Positions 1 through 12,167 of a stretch of 64,000 nucleotides of DNA are shown in pieces (the stretch's first letter is position 1; the number at the start of each line of letters is the position of its first letter). The DNA is from Aselliscus stoliczkanus (taxonomy: Eukaryota > Chordata > Mammalia > Chiroptera > Hipposideridae): contig CM066733.1 of the NCBI GenBank assembly GCA_033961575.1, positions 68,647,921-68,711,920 of the forward strand. Reading direction: 5' to 3'. The notes under the pieces were generated by a model. That model searched no databases and was not told where the DNA came from. It saw nothing but the letters and a program-made list of their open reading frames with translations. The translations under genes and the position numbers were made by a program.

Positions 1-560
1 ATTATTGAGGGCAATAATTACTGGTTGTAGGAGATAGAGGTGATTGATCAATCTAAATTCCCTTCTTGCCTTAGGGACACATGCCCAGTTGAAAGAGGAG
101 GGCAGAGCTTCCCTTCCCCAATGTAAAGGAGAAGTATTATACCCTTAGAGAACTATAAAATAGCCCATCTAGAAGGGGTCTTAAAAGTAAACTAATGCCA
201 GCCTCCTCTTTTTACAGATGAGACAATTGAGGTTCAATGAAGATGTTTGGCCTACTCAGCTCATTATTAGTGTAAGATCCTGGTGGCTATTGACATCAAA
301 GAGACACTATTGGCAGTAAAGGAATATATGGGGAAACCAGAAAATGCTTTTTCTCCCCCAGGCCCTTCTATCAACTTAACTATTTAGACTGCTGTCTCCC
401 CTTCTCTCCTCTTTCCCCACTTATCTCTTTTACTCTTATATTGTGGGGAAGTAAGAAAATAATATTCACACATATTCTCTATCCAGAAAAAAAGTCACTC
501 CTAATGTTCTAAAAGCACAAGTAGTATATGAAAGCATTCTATTTTTCAAGAAATTATAAA
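1..560. other. Unassigned AT-rich sequence
   Basis: I see no coding, RNA or repeat signature that I can name here. Reading frames are short and the base composition matches the AT-rich surroundings. Confidence 0.5.
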
Positions 561-599
561 AAATAAAACTGAAGTCTTCTTTGATCTTTCCTTTATCAT

Positions 600-749
600 G
601 TTATGGTTCTCTATTGCCATTCCTATAGGCAAATGACATATATTGGATGAGCTATTTTACTCTTTTTAGTTTTTTTACATACGTATATTTGAATCCATTG
701 AAAATATATCATTCGTGTGTGTGTGTGTGTGTGTGCACGTGCCTGCATG

Positions 750-781
<32 letters not shown>

Positions 782-2650
782 AAAACTATAAATGACTTCC
801 CAGCTTGCTTTTGTTAGTCAACCATGGTTTTGGTATCAGTGTTAACATATAATAGTGATTTAGTTCATTCCTTTTTACTGTTATATAGTATTTTACTATA
901 TAAATGAATCATATTTTATCACTCTATTTATTGATTGATTTTTTTTCTATTATAATCAATGATGATTGAAAATTCTGGTATCTGTCCCTGTGTGTACATA
1001 TGCCAATGATTCCCAGCATTGTATACCAAGAAATTGAATTTCTGGTCATATAGAATGCATAATTTTAGGATGTCCTAACAATCTGACCTCTAAACTAGCT
1101 ATGCTAATTTGCACTACCATCAGTGGAATATTAAAATTCTAATTATTTTACATCTGCAACATTTCATACTGCAAAACATTTTAATTTTGCCACTCTGCTG
1201 AATGGAAAATAGTATTTCATAGTTTCAATCGATAATACTAAATTTGAGAATCTTTTATATGTTTATTTGATATTTGTATTTCATCTTCTATGAAATAATT
1301 GCCTGTTCAGAAACTTTGACCTTATTTGCAATAGAATGATTTTGTTTACTGATATGTAGAAACTTTTTGTACATTGTGGATACTATGACTTTGTTATATA
1401 AGCTGGAAAAAATTTCTCTTGTTAGTTTCTTTTAAAATATTTGTTCAGGGGATCTTATCTGGACAAAAGTTTATAATGTTGATTTGTTGAAATTTAATAA
1501 TTATTATATATATTTATCTTGACTTTTGAGCTTTGATATGAAAAGAGTTGCTTCTCTAAAGTTATAAATAATTTTTTCTATCTTCTAATAATTTTGAGCT
1601 GTATTTTGGATTTAAGGCTTTAACCTGGGGTTATTTTTGTGTATAGTATGATGAGGTAAGGATCTAATTTTTTATAAGATAGCCAACTTTTTTTGATTCT
1701 CTTTCAAAATTTTCTGATATCAGTCCATCCCCAGGGGCAACCATTATTTAGATTTCTATCACCAGAGATTGGTTTTTCAGTTGTTAGATTTTATATAAAT
1801 GTATACAGTATGTACTTTTCTGTGTCTGGCTTCTTTTGTTCCACATAATGTTTTAGAGATTCCTATGTTGACTGTAATTTCCACAACCGTGCTAAATCCT
1901 TCTATTAGTGCTAATATTTTTCAGTTAATTTTTGTGAGTTATCTAGGTAAATGTCACATAATTAGAAAAACAACAACCAAGTTTAATCCTTTTTTATACA
2001 AGCCTCTTGTGTTTTTGCGTGTGAGTGTGCGTGCATGCATACTTACACATATTCTTACACTGTTCTTGACTTTAATGGGGACCCTTCTAATGTTTCAATG
2101 TTAAGTATGACATTAGTTGCATGATTTTACCTGATACTCCTTTTCAAGTTAGAGAAATCCTATTTTATCAATTTCTTCTGTTTATTTGGGTTTGTTTTGT
2201 ACTTTTTAAACTTCTTAATTTAAAACTTAGTTCTTTTTAAGTTATTCAGTTTCACAATAAATACATACTGACTATAAATTTCCTTCTGACTATAAATTTC
2301 CTTCTGAGGAATTCTTCAGCTGCATCATATATATCTTGATCTATACTATATGTTACACTTTCATAATGATTTACCTCTAGATTTTTAAAACTTCCTTTTC
2401 AGTTTCATGACCCATGAATTATTTTGAAGTCAGTTTTTTTATTGTCAGATGTCTAGGACCTAGGCTTTAGATTATATGAGAGCTTGTTCATGTGGGTTTA
2501 TTGTTTTTATTTTTGCATTATATTTAGTGAGTGTGAACTAATTTATATTTTCTTCTGTGTACATTTCATCTGTGTTCATGTATGCAGTCTATTTTTAATT
2601 GAATTTTCCATGTGTGTTAGAAACTGATACATATGACATGTCTATTTGTT
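600..2650 (-). mobile_element. Decayed LINE-1 fragment, antisense
   Basis: The plus strand reads like the reverse complement of an old mammalian L1. A 3'UTR-type stretch lies around 880-1210, and ORF2-derived sequence around 2100-2650 includes the 'cccatgaattattttgaag' type motif typical of antisense ORF2. Frames are destroyed by many stops and indels. A TG microsatellite (714-780) and an 18-bp tandem duplication (2268-2303) lie inside. Subfamily is not resolved and the outer limits are approximate. Confidence 0.6.
714..780. repeat. (TG)n microsatellite, interrupted
   Basis: TG dinucleotides run through most of the interval with a short interruption (cacgtgcctgcatg) at about 735-750. Confidence 0.95.
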
Positions 2651-2689
2651 AACTGAGCAATTTCTTCTTTCTGATTTAATGTCATAGAA

Positions 2690-3840
2690 ATAAAAAAAAG
2701 AACTTTTTAAAATGCTTTCACTTCACACCCACCAGAATGGCTATAATTTAAAGAATGTAAAATGACAAATGTTGGCAAAGATGAGGATAAATTGGACCGC
2801 TTATACATTACTGCTTCAAATATAGAATCGTGCACCACTTTGGAAAACAGTTAGGCAGTTTCTCAAAGTGTTTCTTATAGAGTTACCATGTGACCCAGAC
2901 ATTCCATTGTTATGTATTTGTCCAAGAGAACTAAAAGCATATGCTCATGCAAAACTTATACAAGAACGTTCATGGCAACATTATTTATAAATTTCACAAA
3001 GTGGAAGCAACCCAAATGTCCATCAACTGATGAATGAATAAAAAATGTGGTATGCACTTACATGGTGGAAAGTTCATGAACTTAATTGTCTGACCGTGTA
3101 GCCATACAATAGAATATTATTCAACCATAAAAAGGAATAACGTACTGATACATGCATATGGATGAACCCTAGAAACATTATGCCAAATGACAGAAGCTGG
3201 ACACAAAAGCCTACAAATTGTATTATCCCATTAATCTGAGATGCTCAGAATAGGCAAATTCATAGAGAGCAGATTAGTGGTTATCAGGGGTTGAGAACAC
3301 ATGGAATGGCGAATAACTGCTAATGGGTATGGGGTTTCTTTTGGGGGTGATGAAAATGATCTAGAATTGGACAGTGAAAATAGTTACACTACCTTGTGAG
3401 TATACTAAAATCCACTGAATTATACAATTTAAAATGGTGAGTTCTAAAACATGCTGACTGTAGTTACCATTGCTGTATGATATACCGGGCGTGCCAAAAA
3501 AATGTATACACATGACTTGTATTCATCTTTTGTTATCAGTATACATTATTACAATTTTAATACAGTTTTTTCCTTTCTTAAAATGTGTATACATTTTTTT
3601 TTTTTGGTATCCTCTGTGTAGGAAAGTTGTCAAAAGAAAAAGTCCTAAAAGTTATCATCACAAGGAGAAAAATTGTTTTCTTTTATTCTTTTTAATTGCA
3701 TCTATATGAGATGATGAACGTTAGCTAAACCTATTGTAATCATTTCACAATATATGTAAGTCGACCATCATGCTGTAGCCTTAAACTTATACAGTGATGA
3801 ATGGCAATTATTTCTCAATAAAACTGGGGGAAAAAATTCT
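2690..3840 (+). mobile_element. L1M-type LINE-1 3' end
   Basis: Sense-strand L1 3' region. It carries the usual order of signatures: 'cacccaccagaatggct', 'ccatgtgacccagacattcc', 'aagtggaagcaacccaaatg', 'atggatgaaccctagaaaca', and a terminal 'ctcaataaaactgggggaaa'. It is split near its 3' end by a mariner relic at 3485-3616. No open frame of ORF2 length remains. Confidence 0.85.
3485..3616 (-). mobile_element. Non-autonomous Tc1/mariner-type element
   Basis: Terminal inverted repeats are visible. The left end is CCGGGCGTGCC followed by 'aaaaaaatgtatacacat'; the right end, read in reverse complement, is CAGAGGATACC followed by an A-run and 'atgtatacacat'. The left end abuts TA (3483-3484), the standard mariner target; the right copy appears mutated to TG. 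The interior matches the element at 41916-42155 in the opposite orientation, so the two are one family. It sits inside an older L1 3' end. Confidence 0.8.
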
Positions 3841-3844
3841 CAAA

Positions 3845-4665
3845 AACATGGTGAGTTCTAGGATATATATTAATTCCATCTGGATAACAAAAGCTTAAAT
3901 ACAAGTTAGGAAAATTTCATTAGGTCGCCGAAGAATCTAATCACCTAGAAAGAATTTATTACTGTTTCCTGTTTGTTCTAGCCCCATTAATAAAATCAAA
4001 GAACATATAAGGGACTTCTGATTCAAGGGGACAGTTATTTGTGTGTGTGTAGTTGAAGGATTAGAACATTGCCTTATACTTAATTAGAACTAATTAAAGT
4101 TAAATAAATGAACAAATAAAATTAGTTAATTAAAATCTGCTTCCCAATAATTTGTTGCTGCAGTTTACAAAAATACAGTTAATAGAAGCCAGTGAATTTC
4201 ACAACTACATCCTAAATTATGTACAGAAATACAACTTTATACAACAACCTAAAAACATTTAAGTACTATTCTAGCTGCTCATAAAAGGAAAGATATTCTC
4301 CAGAGCCAGAAGAGCTCAGATATTGATATTGGAAACATCATGTTATTATGAAATCCTACTGTATCAAAAGATTGCTTAAATAATCTTCTCCCTTCACTGA
4401 TCATCAAAACTAAGGCAATATGTTCTCAACAAAGTTTATCTCCTTGAAGCTAAATCAGTACTTTAAAAAAAAAAGGATTATTGCTTTGACAAGCTAAACT
4501 AATATATTTTGACAGACTCCATAATCACAGAAATTATCAACTAAGTATAATAAAGGCAAAACATTTCATTTCAAGGGATAAATTCAATAAAAACACCTGC
4601 AGACTGTTTAAAGACATTAGCTGGTTGATGGATGATTTATACCACAATATTTGTCCCCCCCCCCC
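3845..4665. other. Unassigned AT-rich sequence
   Basis: No gene or repeat family recognised. It ends in a C9 run just before the SINE at 4681. Confidence 0.45.
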
Positions 4666-4680
4666 ATTAAAACGCATTCA

Positions 4681-4787
4681 GCGCGGTGGTTAAGCGCTGG
4701 TTTGGGAAGCCAGTGGCCCCGGTTTGGGTCACACATATGAGGGCCAGTGACACTGCCCTCAAACAAACAAACAAACAAACAAAAAAA
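4681..4787 (+). mobile_element. Short tRNA-derived SINE (Rhin-like), 5'-truncated
   Basis: Begins at 'gcgcggtggttaagcgctgg', so the first ~15 nt of the head are missing. It continues through 'gggccagtgacactgccctc' and a (CAAA)n tail. Imperfect flanking repeats 'aaaacgcattca' / 'aaaactgcattca' bracket it. The B box is degraded (ggtttgggtc). Confidence 0.85.
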
Positions 4788-5284
4788 CTGCATTCAAATG
4801 TGGTGAAACTAATCACATCAAATCTCTCTCCTATTTAAAAAAAAATTCCTTTTAGTTCTTTACCATTCTGTCTATTCTGTCTTTTGTGTTGTAAAGCATC
4901 CCTGTGTTAACACAGTAGTTTGGTACTCTCCCTGCTTTCAGATCAAACATGTGTGAGGTAGGATGAGATATGGAATTATTTTAAGAATTCAGAGCAGTTC
5001 AAAGTATTTTCTAAACTTTCTTGGCATAGGGAAATCCCTGATGTGTTTTCTTTAAAAGAAAAAAATAAGTAAGACTAGATGTATTTCCAGGTAAACTTAA
5101 TCTGTATTTTGTTGATTAAGTTTACTGATATTATAAAAAATATTTTGCCAAAGTTGAGTGAATAAAGGGCTCTTTATTAACTCTTTGTAAAAGTTTTAGC
5201 TTTATTTCTTTGTTTTTAGATATGAGTAAGGGTATTTTGGCATAGGAAATTTTATTTTTCTCATGTATAAGGTTCAGTGTTGAA

Positions 5285-5485
5285 TTTTTTTTTTTTTGTT
5301 TCTTTGTTTTATTTGAATTTTTTTTAAAAATAGTTTCAGGTGTACAAAACAATGTAATAGACAGTCACACCCTTCACAAACTGATAACCTCCTTCCCCCA
5401 ATCTGTTACCATTCCGACATCATATATAGCTGTTACAGTTCCACTGACTCTATTCCCTATGCTGTACTCCATATTCCGTGACTAT
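5285..5485 (-). mobile_element. LINE-1 3'UTR fragment, antisense
   Basis: A long T-run (the antisense poly-A tail) precedes 'tagtttcaggtgtacaaaac', the reverse complement of the L1 3' end found in sense at about 12875-12900. 'ctattccctatgctgtactcc' type sequence follows. The element is 5'-truncated and runs into a TA microsatellite. Confidence 0.7.
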
Positions 5486-5490
5486 ATATA

Positions 5491-5537
<47 letters not shown>
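5481..5537. repeat. (TA)n microsatellite
   Basis: Nearly uninterrupted TA dinucleotides, with one 'atatta' interruption near 5493. Confidence 0.95.
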
Positions 5538-5541
<4 letters not shown>

Positions 5542-5639
5542 TTAAGCACTGGAATCTTGATGATTCTTTGGAACTTTGAGATTTCAGAGAGGGGACTAAT
5601 TGCCACATGTGAGCCTTGATGGCTATCACACAAGCAGCA

Positions 5640-5865
5640 TGGCGCCATGGTTGAATGTGTGGATGCTGGAGTCAGACTCTATCGGTCGGTACAAGTCCTG
5701 TGTTTAACAATTATGAGCTGTGCCATTTTATGCACATTATGTAACTGTCTCTGCCTGTTTCTTATTCCTACAATAATGATAATAACAGGATTACCCTGAA
5801 GATTATTTAAGTTAATGCATGTGTAGTGCTTAGAACTGGCACATAATATATGCTCAATACAAGTT
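5640..5865 (+). mobile_element. MIR SINE
   Basis: Ancient MIR signatures in order: 'gctggagtcagactct', 'aacaattatgagctgtg', 'taatgataataacaggatta', 'tagtgcttagaactggcaca', 'tgctcaatac'. Divergent, as expected for its age. Confidence 0.8.
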
Positions 5866-5869
5866 GCCT

Positions 5870-7040
5870 GCCCATCATTCTGCAACACACTGCAAGATAT
5901 TATCAACTCCTAGCAACACAAAGGTCCCCCAATATTATGTCACATTCCTAGAGCCCATTCCCACCAAATCTGGGTCAGCAACATTTGTTTACAGTCTCTT
6001 TCGGTGGCTATGCTGTAGGTGGCATTCAGACATCCATGTCAGAAACGTGCTGAGAACTGATTTCAGACAAAAACAATCATATTTCATTTAGCTATCAAGT
6101 CTATAGGAGGCAACATAAATGATTTTCTTTGAAAGATTTTCTATCGATAAATGTAAAGTTTCACAAGTTGGATCAGTGCTGAAGATTTCCAACAGAGCTA
6201 ATTTCTGGGAAATGACAGAGTTGAGAGAAGCCCTGACCTTCCTGAACCCACAAAATACCATTTTCAACAACCACATATGTTAAATTCAATGTTGTCTCTA
6301 TAACCATAACGATAGATTTTGGTCCTATTTCCACACTTCTGATACCATCCTCTCCATTCCTGTCAGCTCCATCAACATCGCAAGAGGGTACATATTTATC
6401 TCCATCATGGATACAATTGAGCACTATTTGATGATTTAGAAACACAGGATGAATACTTGGTTCAGAAAGAGTTGTTCATGATCACACAAAATGGACATTA
6501 AGCAAACAGTCCAGGTGACTAGCTGAGTAAGCACCTTTGACCTGTGTTATATAGTATCTGATTAAAGAAAGTCAGGCCAGCACTTTCCTTGGTCACTCTT
6601 TAACCCTACCATACCAGGTTTTTGTCTGCCAATAACATTTACAGGCAAATGAAGTATATACAAATTAAAGCTCAGACATCAACAATACTAAATATCAAAG
6701 GGATTATCTCAGTATCTGCAGTGACAGGCATGGCTGATATTCAAAATATTTTACAGCCGTTAAAGTTTCGACATTGACTAATCAGAACAGATGTTGGAGG
6801 AAATCAACTGGTACAGCTATACTGCCAAGTGCAGCTGACTATTATCCCTCCTATGCTCTCTCCATCATTCAGGAATTACTGAAGACAAGTATTAAATGAA
6901 GACTTATTCATGGAGTTGCAGTCAGGAAATCAGAAACAGCATGAGATATGTCAACAGAGAAAATATAACATAGGAACTTGTTAAACAAGGGTTGGAAGAC
7001 TGGAAAAGCACAATAAAAACCCTGAAGTCAACACAGACAT
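5870..7040. other. Unassigned sequence
   Basis: Longest frames are 75-90 codons on either strand and overlap each other without codon-usage support. No domain or repeat recognised. Confidence 0.45.
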
Positions 7041-7052
7041 AAGAACTTCAGG

Positions 7053-7158
7053 GGCTGGCGGAGTGGCGCAGTGGTTAAGTGCTGGCTTGGGAAGCCAGCG
7101 GCCCCGGTTCGGTCCCACATAGGAGGGCCAGTGACACTGCCCTCAAAAAAAAAAAAAA
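7053..7158 (+). mobile_element. Short tRNA-derived SINE (Rhin-like)
   Basis: Head 'ggctggcggagtggcgcagtgg' region contains an A box (tggcgcagtgg) and 'ggttcggtccc' as B box. It ends in 'cagtgacactgccctc' and an A-tail. Perfect 12-bp target-site duplications AAGAACTTCAGG lie at 7041-7052 and 7159-7170. Confidence 0.95.
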
Positions 7159-7170
7159 AAGAACTTCAGG

Positions 7171-7670
7171 AAGCAGCTACCAGTCCTAGGGCCAGGGGAA
7201 CAGAGTGGCAGTATTGGAATTACTAGAAGCAATGCCCTCAGAGGAGAGGCGACACAGGTTGGGATTCCGATTGCTGAGAATTGTGTTCTACCTGCTCAGG
7301 AGGTCTGAGGAGGCCCGGCAGAGCTGGTACTCAGACCTCTGAGGATGGACACTGCCCTGAGGGTGTAATACTTCTGAGGCAGAGTGGCGGTCCATTTGTG
7401 GAAGTGCCGAAAGAATCTGGGAAATGTGCTTTGCCATCAAGTTCAGTGCCTGTCCTGGGACAACATAGGGAAGAGTGGCTGAGAAGTTTTGTTTCCTTCC
7501 TCCAGTCTTCCAGACTCCCCTGTAGTTTCCATATTGGTGGAATATAACAGGAAGCCAGCGTGGTAAAAGAGAACAATATTTAGCAGAGTCACAGCCCTGG
7601 TGTTGTAAACACTGTATATATATACAGGGTTGATTAGAAGCCAAGAGATAACAGCTTTAGAATAAGCAGG
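7171..7670. other. Unidentified, less AT-rich block
   Basis: Clearly less AT-rich than the flanks. It holds overlapping short frames on both strands (118 codons antisense at 7288-7644), which are probably fortuitous. 'gaatataacaggaagccagc' is reminiscent of an old interspersed repeat, but I cannot name the family. It ends in a small 'tatatatata' palindrome. Confidence 0.35.
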
Positions 7671-7738
7671 GTTAACTATTTGTTTATACAGGCACTGGTA
7701 AACTCATAAAGAGTCATCATTTGTGGCAAATATATATG

Positions 7739-7762
7739 TATGTGTGTGTGTGTGTGTGTGTA
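7739..7762. repeat. (TG)n microsatellite
   Basis: Twelve uninterrupted TG/GT units. Confidence 0.9.
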
Positions 7763-7829
7763 TTTTTATAAAATTTATATATTTACATGTACATATTTGT
7801 GTATAAATATACACATTTTTTCATATATG

Positions 7830-8340
7830 GATGTTCCTGCTTTTCAAAAGTTTGTATTATGCTACCATACTTTTATTAAAGACCCTGTTTTTGCTAACTG
7901 AAAGAAATTGCAAGAGGATTTTCACTTTTATGGAAAAAGGCGAAAAATGAAAAAATAGCTGTTTATAGCCAGTGAGTATCCCAAGCAGTGAGAGTGGCCC
8001 CTCCAAGCCCCTTCCTGGGGAACTACACTCAGCATCAAGCTGCTAGAGCTTTGAACTGTGTCTGTGAGCAATTGTGCTTTATCTGCATTTATTTTGTGCA
8101 TCCATTAGTAAGATGTGTTCTAAGGTTAACTTCTTCGGTTAAGGTTGCTTCTTCACTTTATGCCATTTGGGCTTATGAAAGGCTTCACAGGAGCTCTCTA
8201 CTTTCTGAGGAAACCTGTTTACGTGTATAGTTACATAAAGTCCTAAAGCCACAGAAAATTTAATGTAGTAAATAACTTATTGACTAATTTACGATAAATG
8301 TATTTGTGTGATTCATTTACTAACAAATACATTAAACTAA
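7830..8340. other. Possible old DNA-transposon or LTR relic, family unknown
   Basis: Motifs such as 'agtggcccctccaagcccc', 'gaactacactcagcatcaag', 'ttctttatctgcat'-like sequence and 'gcttatgaaaggcttcacag' feel like a dispersed repeat rather than unique DNA. I could not match them to a named family or find terminal repeats. Limits are approximate. Confidence 0.3.
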
Positions 8341-8813
8341 AACTTGAGACCCTCCTACCCTAAAACACCTAAAACTTTCAGATAAAATAGTTTTCAGTCC
8401 TCTTTTACATAGATGCGCTCAGCAGCAGAAGCAGGAGTCCAGGGAAGTCAATTACACTGACGTCATAGGGAACTGGAAACAGCTACTGTTTAGAGATACC
8501 TACTGATGATGTGGAGCCTGGAGGTTAGGTTTCAATGGCTGCCTGGGAGGGGACAAAGATAAAGCTCTGGACATCCAAGAGCTAAGAAAGTTACCATTCC
8601 TTCCCCTGTCTGAAGTTTTCTGTGCTGCAGAGAAATCTACACCCTTAGGAAAGTGAACTGGGACAATGTGCTCAGCAGCTGCAGAGTGCAAGGAAATAGA
8701 TTGTCTCCTTTTTGACTCTAGGTAGAGAAGACAATACCCTTCCTGGAGAATGTATGTCCAAAAGCCAGCATTTATATGGGTTCGGGGCCTGAATTCAGAT
8801 CATTTAATTGAAA

Positions 8814-8923
8814 GGGGCCGGCCGAGTGGCGCGTTGGTTAAGCGCTGGCCTGGGAAGCCAGCGGCCCCGGTTCGGTCCCAAATATGAGGGCCAGTGACAC
8901 TGCCCTCAAAAAAAAAAAAAAAA
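8814..8923 (+). mobile_element. Short tRNA-derived SINE (Rhin-like), near-consensus
   Basis: Head 'gggccggccgagtggcgcg', B box 'ggttcggtccc', end 'gtgacactgccctc', then an A-tail of about 16. The flanking 18-bp direct repeat CAGATCATTTAATTGAAA at 8796-8813 and 8928-8945 is the target-site duplication. Few changes from the other copies suggest a young insertion. Confidence 0.95.
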
Positions 8924-9132
8924 GAATCAGATCATTTAATTGAAACAAAAGATATAAGTTGAAAATTCTTATTTAACATGCATATAGGTAGGTAGTACCT
9001 CTAAGTGCCTGCAGAAATAAATATCTTTTCTGGAGGAAAACACCCTTAATCCAGCTCTGAAAGACTTGTTTGAGATAGAGTATTAATGACGATGGCCTCA
9101 CAATAGAAAAGTAACAAAGCCATGAACTAAAA

Positions 9133-9135
9133 CAA

Positions 9136-9174
<39 letters not shown>

Positions 9175-9177
9175 ATA
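9133..9177. repeat. (AAAT)n microsatellite
   Basis: About eleven AAAT units. The reverse strand gives a spurious isoleucine/phenylalanine/tyrosine repeat frame. Confidence 0.95.
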
Positions 9178-9639
9178 CTATGAGTGAGAGTCAGTAAATA
9201 CAACAAGCGTAGAGCCAGACCCAAAAGTCTTCAGATACTGGAATTTTAGGATAAAAAGTATTTTAACATTTTTATTAGAGATATATAAAAATAAATCAAC
9301 AATATGAATCAGACGCAAGAGTTAAAGAAAATGATAGTTAACTTGGAAAAGAATAAATAGAAAAATATAAGTCAAGTTAAATATTTTATGGACAGTTTCA
9401 ACAGCAGGTTAGAGCAGCAAAATGTTTTCTGTAAAAGGCCAGAGTTCTCTGTCCTCTTTATCTATATTCTTCTCTTTTGTTGTTATTGTTCTTTGTCTTA
9501 CATTCTTTTTTTTTTAAAAAAATAATCTTTCAAAAATGTAAAACCATCCTTAGCTCTCAGGCTGTATAAATAGAGGTTGTGAGCCAGGTTTGTTTGCAGG
9601 TGATAATTCGCTAATCTCTGGATTAGACAATGTTAAAAA

Positions 9640-10080
9640 GATAATTATCCAAAGGTAGAGCTGAAGAAAGTATATGGAATGCAGAAGAGAAAGATAAAGT
9701 GATACTCAGGAGTGATTAAGAGAATGGAGAATAAGGTAAAAAGTCAAATAGACATCCAGGAGATATAAGAGAATAGAAGCAATAGTTTAAAAGATAACTG
9801 CTGAAGATCTTCAAGAATTCATGGAAGACAATCCTCAGATTCATAAATTCCAATGAATCATAAATTGAAATCTACACTTAAACAAGCTAAAGAACAGCAA
9901 CAACAAAAACAAACAAACAAACAAAAAACAACCAGAGAGAAGAAGAAATTCAAAGCAGCTAGAATACCCTTCATGGATCAACTGACACCTAGTTTATTAA
10001 TAGCAATAGATGGAAGCCAAAAGATAGTGAGATAATACTATCTTCAAAATGCTGAGAAAATATAACTAGCAATTGAAAAT
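9640..10080 (+). mobile_element. Old LINE (L1/HAL1-type) internal fragment
   Basis: Degenerate match to the common mammalian L1/HAL1 internal region: 'aagatcttcaagaattcatg', 'caatcctcagattcataaat', 'agcaatagatggaagccaaa', 'atcttcaaaatgctgagaaa'. The antisense counterpart of the same family lies at about 20930-21780. A CAAA-rich stretch at 9897-9935 is probably internal expansion. Confidence 0.55.
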
Positions 10081-10089
10081 ATATTTATT

Positions 10090-10960
10090 TCTATTTTATA
10101 GCTCTCTTTTCTCTCACGTCTCTGATAAATTTCATGAAATCAGTATCTCTCCCCCATTTTTGCAGTTGCTTATAAACCACAAGAAGGAGATAGATGAGGT
10201 TACTCTCCCTGCCTTTCTGGCTATGGAGAAATTAGACTGAATTATGGAGTAGAAAGGATTCTTACATGAGTGTCTAAATTCATCCTCTCTATCTAGGAGA
10301 TACTAGTTAAGAATGTGGGCCTGAATAACAAAATCTCTGGACAATCCAAATAAATGGCAAATTGATACACTAAAATCCATGTACTTTGCTAATAAATAAG
10401 TCTCTCAAGTATTCATTCCATTCATTATTATTTAATATTCTTATATGGAAAAGAAACAAACTTTTAAACAAATAATCACCTCTGTGCTCTAGGGCAGGTA
10501 GGAACCACTAAGTTTATATCATGAGGCTGCTTTGCCCATAAGTTGTGAAGTTGGGGCCCTCCTGTCATGTCCACTGCTGTAACCCCAGCTGCAGTGAAAT
10601 ATAAAACCTTAAGCATGGTAGCACTTCTTACATATTGGTTTGAAGAGGGGAATGAAAGGATTACTGAATAAGGGAGATGATTCTAGCAGACAGACTGTTC
10701 AAAAGTTAATAACTTCCTCAAATGGAGTCTTTCTTTTTTGGGTATACTCCTTTTATATGTTGATATGCTTACAATGTTCTATCACAAGTCTTTATTTTCA
10801 TATTTATTGCTACCCATAGTCTCCTTGAGGAAAAGTACCATATATTTTTTTAAACTAAAGTGCTAACCAAGCACAATACTTAGAAAGCATACCCCCCTCA
10901 GAGAAGCATGAAAAATCAATATGAGTGTTTGACCCATTGACTGACTGACTAAATGAGAAA
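10090..10960. other. Unassigned AT-rich sequence
   Basis: Target region of the large L1 insertion that starts at 10982. Nothing coding or repetitive that I can name. Confidence 0.4.
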
Positions 10961-11026
10961 GGTAGAAAAGAAAAGCTGTTAATATGTAGAGAACCCCAAA
11001 GACTCCCTCAAAAAACTATTGGAACT

Positions 11027-11134
11027 AGGGCCGGCCAAGTGGCGTGGTGGTTAAGCACTGGTTTGGGAAGCCAGCGGCCCTGGTTCGGGTCCCACATATG
11101 AGGGCCAGTGACATTGCCTTCAAAAAAAAAACAC
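11027..11134 (+). mobile_element. Short tRNA-derived SINE inside L1 ORF2
   Basis: Head 'agggccggccaagtggcgtgg', end 'agtgacattgccttc', short A-tail. The 15-bp duplication AAAACTATTGGAACT at 11012-11026 and 11135-11149 is L1 ORF2 sequence (the [10 protein letters not shown] stretch), so the SINE landed in the L1 after that element was in place. Confidence 0.95.
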
Positions 11135-11141
11135 AAAACTA

Positions 11142-11657
11142 TTGGAACTGATAGACGAATTCAGTAAGGTAGCAGGATACAAAATCAATATTCAGAAATC
11201 AGTTGCATTTGCACATGCCAATAATAAACTAACAGAAGGAGAAATTAAAAAAACAATCCCATTTACAATCGCTTCAAGAACTATGAAATACCTAGAAATA
11301 AATTTAACCAATGAAGTAAAATATCTGTACTCAGAAAATTATAAGACACTGAAGAAAGAAATAAAAGAAGATACAAATAAATGGAAACACCTACCATGCT
11401 CATGGATAGGAAGAATTAATATAGTTAAAATGTCCATACTGCCTCAAGCAATATATAGATTCAATGCAATTTCTATCAAACTACCAAGGGCATTTTTCAC
11501 AGAAATAGAAAATATAATCCTAAAATTTATATGGAACCATGAAAGACTCCGAATAGCCTCAGCAATCCTGAGAAATAAGAACAAAGTCGGGGGTATCACG
11601 GTACCAGACATCAAAACATACTACAAGGCTACAGTAACTAAAACAGTATGGTACTGA
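11142..11657 (+). pseudogene. LINE-1 ORF2 fragment (post-RT domain)
   Basis: A 171-codon remnant of the L1 ORF2 protein from the region downstream of the catalytic reverse-transcriptase core. Typical segments are [41 protein letters not shown] and [18 protein letters not shown]. The endonuclease and the catalytic FADD-type motif are not present because the element is 5'-truncated. The frame ends in a stop at 11655 where the intact protein would continue. Homology resumes in other frames to 12167 and again from 13391. It has no independent promoter and is not expected to make a functional product. Confidence 0.9.
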
Positions 11658-12167
11658 ATTAAAAACAGGCACATAGATCAGTGAAACAGAACAGAGAGCC
11701 CAGAAATAAATCCATGCATATACAGACACTTAATCTATGACAATGGAAGCAAGAATTTACACTGGGGTAAAGATAGTCTATTTAATAAATGGTGCTGGGA
11801 AAATTTACAAGAACCATATACAAGAACAAATTCAAAATGGATTAAGGACTTAATTGTAAGACCTGAAACCATAAAACTCCTAAAAGAAAATATAGGGAGT
11901 AAATTTGCAGACATTACCCTGAACAATATTTTTATTGATACACCCCCATGGGCAAGGGAAGTAAAAGAAAAAAATGAACATTTGGGATTATATCAAACTT
12001 AAAAGTTTTCTCACAACAAAGAAAACCATGAATAAAACAAAAAGGAAGCCTACTGAATGGGAGAAGATATTTGCCAACCATATATCTGATAAGGGGTTAA
12101 TATCCAAAATTTATAAAACACTCATGCAACTCAACACCAAAAAAACAACCCAATTAAAAAATGGGCA

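Noticed and set aside
8814..8923. Apparent tRNA gene (A and B boxes present)
   Set aside because: No acceptor-stem pairing, and followed by the SINE body, A-tail and target-site duplications.
9133..9177. CRISPR-like regular repeats
   Set aside because: A simple AAAT microsatellite with no spacers; no array of repeats and unique spacers exists anywhere in the window.
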